Source: Hysterangium stoloniferum
Taxonomy: Eukaryota > Basidiomycota > Agaricomycetes > Hysterangiales > Hysterangiaceae
DNA length: 64,000 bases
Assembly (NCBI GenBank): GCA_015178975.1
Contig: WHVD01000132.1
Span: 164,747-228,746, forward strand
Reading direction: 5' to 3'
Shown here: piece after piece, positions 61,410 to 64,000 of the stretch
Layout: each line of letters begins with the position of its first letter
How positions within the stretch are numbered: the first letter of the stretch is position 1
The notes under the pieces: generated by a model
Databases searched by the model: none
Seen by the model: only the letters and a program-made list of their open reading frames with translations
Told to the model about the DNA's origin: nothing
Program-made: the position numbers and the translations under genes

Positions 61410-64000
61410 ATAAAAAACTCACATCCTGGAAAGAACATGCCAAGGGAGATGAGCCATGAGGGGCAGAGAAGGAGGACAAAGTCAGAAAATCACTTCCTGG
61501 GAAGAGCATGCCAAGAGAGATGAGCCATGAGGGATAGACAAGGAGGACAAAGTCAGAAACTCACTTGCTGGGAAGAGCATGCCAAGGGAGATGAGCCATG
61601 AGAGGCAGACAAGGAGGACAAAGTCAGAAACTCACTTCCTGGGAAGAGCATGCCAAGGGAGATGAGCCATGAGGGATAAACAAGGAGGACAAAGTCAGAA
61701 ACTCACTCGCTGGGAAGAGCATGCCAAGGGAGATGAGCCATGAGGGCAGACAAGGAGGACAAAGTCAGAAACTCACTTGCTGGGAAGAGCATGCCAAGGG
61801 AGATGAGCCATGAGGGATAGACAAGGAGGACAAAGTCAGAAACTCACAAGCTGGGAAGAGCATGCCAAGGGAGATGAGCCATGAGGGGCAGACAAGGAGG
61901 AAAAAGTCAGAAACTCACTCCCTGGGAAGAGCATGCAAAGGGACATGAGCCATGAGGGGCAGACAAGGAGGACAAAGTCAGAAACTCACTTCCTGGGAGG
62001 GGAGATGAGCCAAGAGGGATAGACAAGGAGGACAAAGTCAGAAACTCACTCGCTGGGAAGAGCATGCCAAGGGAGATGAGCCATGAGGGGCAGACAAGGA
62101 GGAAAAAGTCAGAAACTCACTCCCTGGGAAGAGCATGCAAAGGGACATGAGCCATGAGGGGCAGACAAGGAGGACAAAGTCAGAAACTCACTTCCTGGGA
62201 GGGGAGATGAGCCAAGAGGGATAGACAAGGAGGACAAAGTCAGAAACTCACAAGCTGGGAAGAGCATGCCAAGGGAAATGAGCCATGAGGGGCAGACAAG
62301 GAGGAAAAAGTCAGAAACTCACTTGCTGGGAAGAGCATGCCAAGGGAGATGAGCCATGAGGGGCAGACAAGGAGGACAAAGTCAGAAACTCACATCCTGG
62401 GAAGAGCATGCCAAGGGAGATGAGCCATGAGGGGCAGACAAGGAGGACAAAGTCAGAAACTCACAAGCTGGGAAGAGCATGCCAAGGAAGATGAGCCATG
62501 AGGGGCAGACAATGAGGACAAAGACAGAAACTCACAAGCTGGGAAGAGCATGCCAAGGGAAATGAGCCATGAGGGGCAGACAAGGAGGACAAAGTCAGAA
62601 ACTCACTTCCTGGGAAGAGCATGCCAAGGGAGATGAGCCATGAGGGGCAGACAAGGAGGACAAAGTCAGAAACTCACATCCTGGGAAGAGCATGCCAAGG
62701 GAGATGAGCCATGAGGGGCAGACAAGGAGGACAAAGTCAGAAACTCACTTGCTGGGAAGAGCATGCCGAGGGAGATGAGCCATGAGGGATACAAGGAGGA
62801 CAAAGTCAGAAACTCACTTGCTGGGAAGAGCATGCCAAGGGAGATGAGCCATGAGGGATAGACAAGGAGGAAAAAGTCAGAAACTCACTCGCTGGGAAGA
62901 CCATGCCAAGGGAGATGAGCCATGAGGGGCAGACAAGGAGGACAAAGTCAGAAACTCACTTCCTGGGAAGAGCATGCCAAGGGAGATGAGCATGAGGGAC
63001 AAGGAGGACAAAGTCAGAAACTCACAAGCTGGGAAGAGCATGCCAAGGGAGATGAGCCATGAGGGGCAGACAAGGAGGACAAGTCAGAAACTCACTTGCT
63101 GGGAAGAGCATGCCAAGGGAGATGAGCCATGAGGGATAGACAAGGAGGACAAAGTCAGAAACTCACAAGCTGGGAAGAGCATGCCAAGGGAGATGACCAT
63201 GAGGGGCAGACAAGGAGGAAAAAGCCAAAACTCACTTGCTGGGAAGAGCATGCCAAGGGAAACGAGCCATGAGGGCAGACAAGGAGGACAAAGTCAGAAA
63301 CTCACTTCTGGGAAGAGCATGCCAAGGGAGATGAGCCATGAGGGATAGACAAGGAGGACAAAGTCAGAAACTCACTCGCTGGGAAGAGCATGCCAAGGGA
63401 GATGAGCCATGAGGGGCAGACAAGGAGGACAAAGTCAGAAACTCACTCCCTGGAAGAGCATGCCAAGGGAGATGAGCTATGAGGGGCAGACAAGGAGGAA
63501 AAAGTCAGAAACTCACAAGCTGGGAAGAGCATGCCAAGGGAAATGAGCCATGAGGGGCAGACAAGGAGGACAAAGTCAGAAACTCACAAGCTGGGAAGAG
63601 CATGCCAAGGGAGATGAGCCATGAGGGATAGACGAGGACAAAGTCAGAAACTCACTCGCTGGGAAGAGCATGCCAAGGGAGATGAGCCATGAGGGGCAGA
63701 CAAGGAGGACAAAGTCAGAAACTCACTCGCTGGGAAGAGCATGCCAAGGGAGATGAGCCTTGAGGGGCAGACAAGGAGGACAAAGTCAGAAACTCACAAG
63801 CTGGGAAGAGCATGCCAAGAGAGATGAGCCATAAGGGGCAGACAGGGAGGACAAAGTCAGAAACTCACTTCCTGGGAAGAGCATGCCAAGGGAGATGAAG
63901 CCATGAGGGATCAGACAAGGAGGACAAAGTCAGAAACTCACATCGCTGGGAAGAAGCATGCCAAGGGAGATGAGCCACTGAGGGGCAGGAACAAGGAGGA
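61410..64000. repeat. 71-bp satellite array, running off the window
   Basis: About 36 monomers with exact 71-bp spacing in most of the array. Consensus blocks: AACTCAC, CTGGGAAGAGCATGCCAAG, GGAGATGAGCCATGAGGG, GACAAGGAGGACAAAGTCAG. One position varies strongly in type (TTC, TTG, TCG, AAG, TCC or ATC between AACTCAC and CTGGG) and a second alternates between GGGCAGA and GGATAGA. Short deletions occur in a few monomers. No embedded gene. Confidence 0.95.
61848..62251. repeat. 202-bp higher-order duplication in the satellite
   Basis: 61848-62049 and 62050-62251 share private variants: GCATGCAAAGGGACATGAG and a shortened monomer CCTGGGAGGGGAGATGAGCC. Three monomers were duplicated as a block. 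Confidence 0.88.

Noticed and set aside
61410..64000. CRISPR-like or gene array in the 71-bp repeats
   Set aside because: Monomers are contiguous and differ only by a few bases; no spacers, no cas genes, no open frame across the array.

Overview
The window looks like accessory, transposon-dominated DNA of a filamentous basidiomycete (probably Agaricomycetes). Evidence: short introns of about 45-75 nt with GT-AG ends, a KDZ-family transposase, Ty3/gypsy chromovirus remnants with an integrase chromodomain, Tc1/mariner elements, a copia element with the half-initiator-tRNA primer site, and strong local swings in CpG content. No rRNA gene, CRISPR array or prokaryotic operon is visible. Species cannot be named from sequence alone.

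Layout. 0-2.4 kb: minisatellites (60-bp arrays in opposite orientation around a 15-bp GC-rich array, then an 18-bp array). 2.4-6.6 kb: AT-rich, almost gene-free, one possible small spliced ORF. 6.6-9.5 kb: nested transposons whose target-site duplications (TSDs) can be read at every level. 10-15.8 kb: the only gene-like host segment, with minus-strand coding pieces (RG-rich protein and a neighbour) and a plus-strand five-exon gene that fuses a HAD-like domain to a casein-kinase-1-like kinase. 16-21.6 kb: solo LTRs, a MITE-like repeat and a KDZ transposase pseudogene split by a solo LTR. 21.6-28.9 kb and 34.7-46.9 kb: rearranged copies of one multi-copy repeat family (called R1 here) carrying spliced ORFs for proteins I do not recognise, one with a single membrane segment. 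The second block is one large inverted repeat with arms of about 4 kb around a 4.2-kb spacer. 29-30 kb: decayed S33 (proline-iminopeptidase-like) gene. 30.9-33.3 kb: gag-only copia element with both LTRs and TSD, itself split by a gypsy solo LTR. 47-59.3 kb: a gypsy chromovirus (called E1) that inserted into a Tc1 element and was then torn apart by an inversion, next to the end of a second gypsy element (E2). 61.4-64 kb: 71-bp satellite running off the window.

Most notable observation: both gypsy elements carry, between pol and the 3' LTR and on the opposite strand, a spliced gene with a charged coiled coil followed by a CX2CX6CX9-10CX2CX6C cluster (Zn2Cys6-like spacing). The E1 copy is fully open (300 aa, three exons) although the pol next to it is dead; the E2 copy is decayed. 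It starts 171-173 bp from the LTR in both. Second: the large R1 inverted repeat with its unidentified genes. Third: the HAD-kinase fusion. At least ten LTRs also share one conserved motif near their 3' end.

Insertion histories were reconstructed from TSDs plus uninterrupted paralogues elsewhere in the window, so they rest on sequence and not on database similarity. Family names (KDZ, Tc1, chromovirus, CK1, S33, HAD) come from recognised motifs and no search was run.
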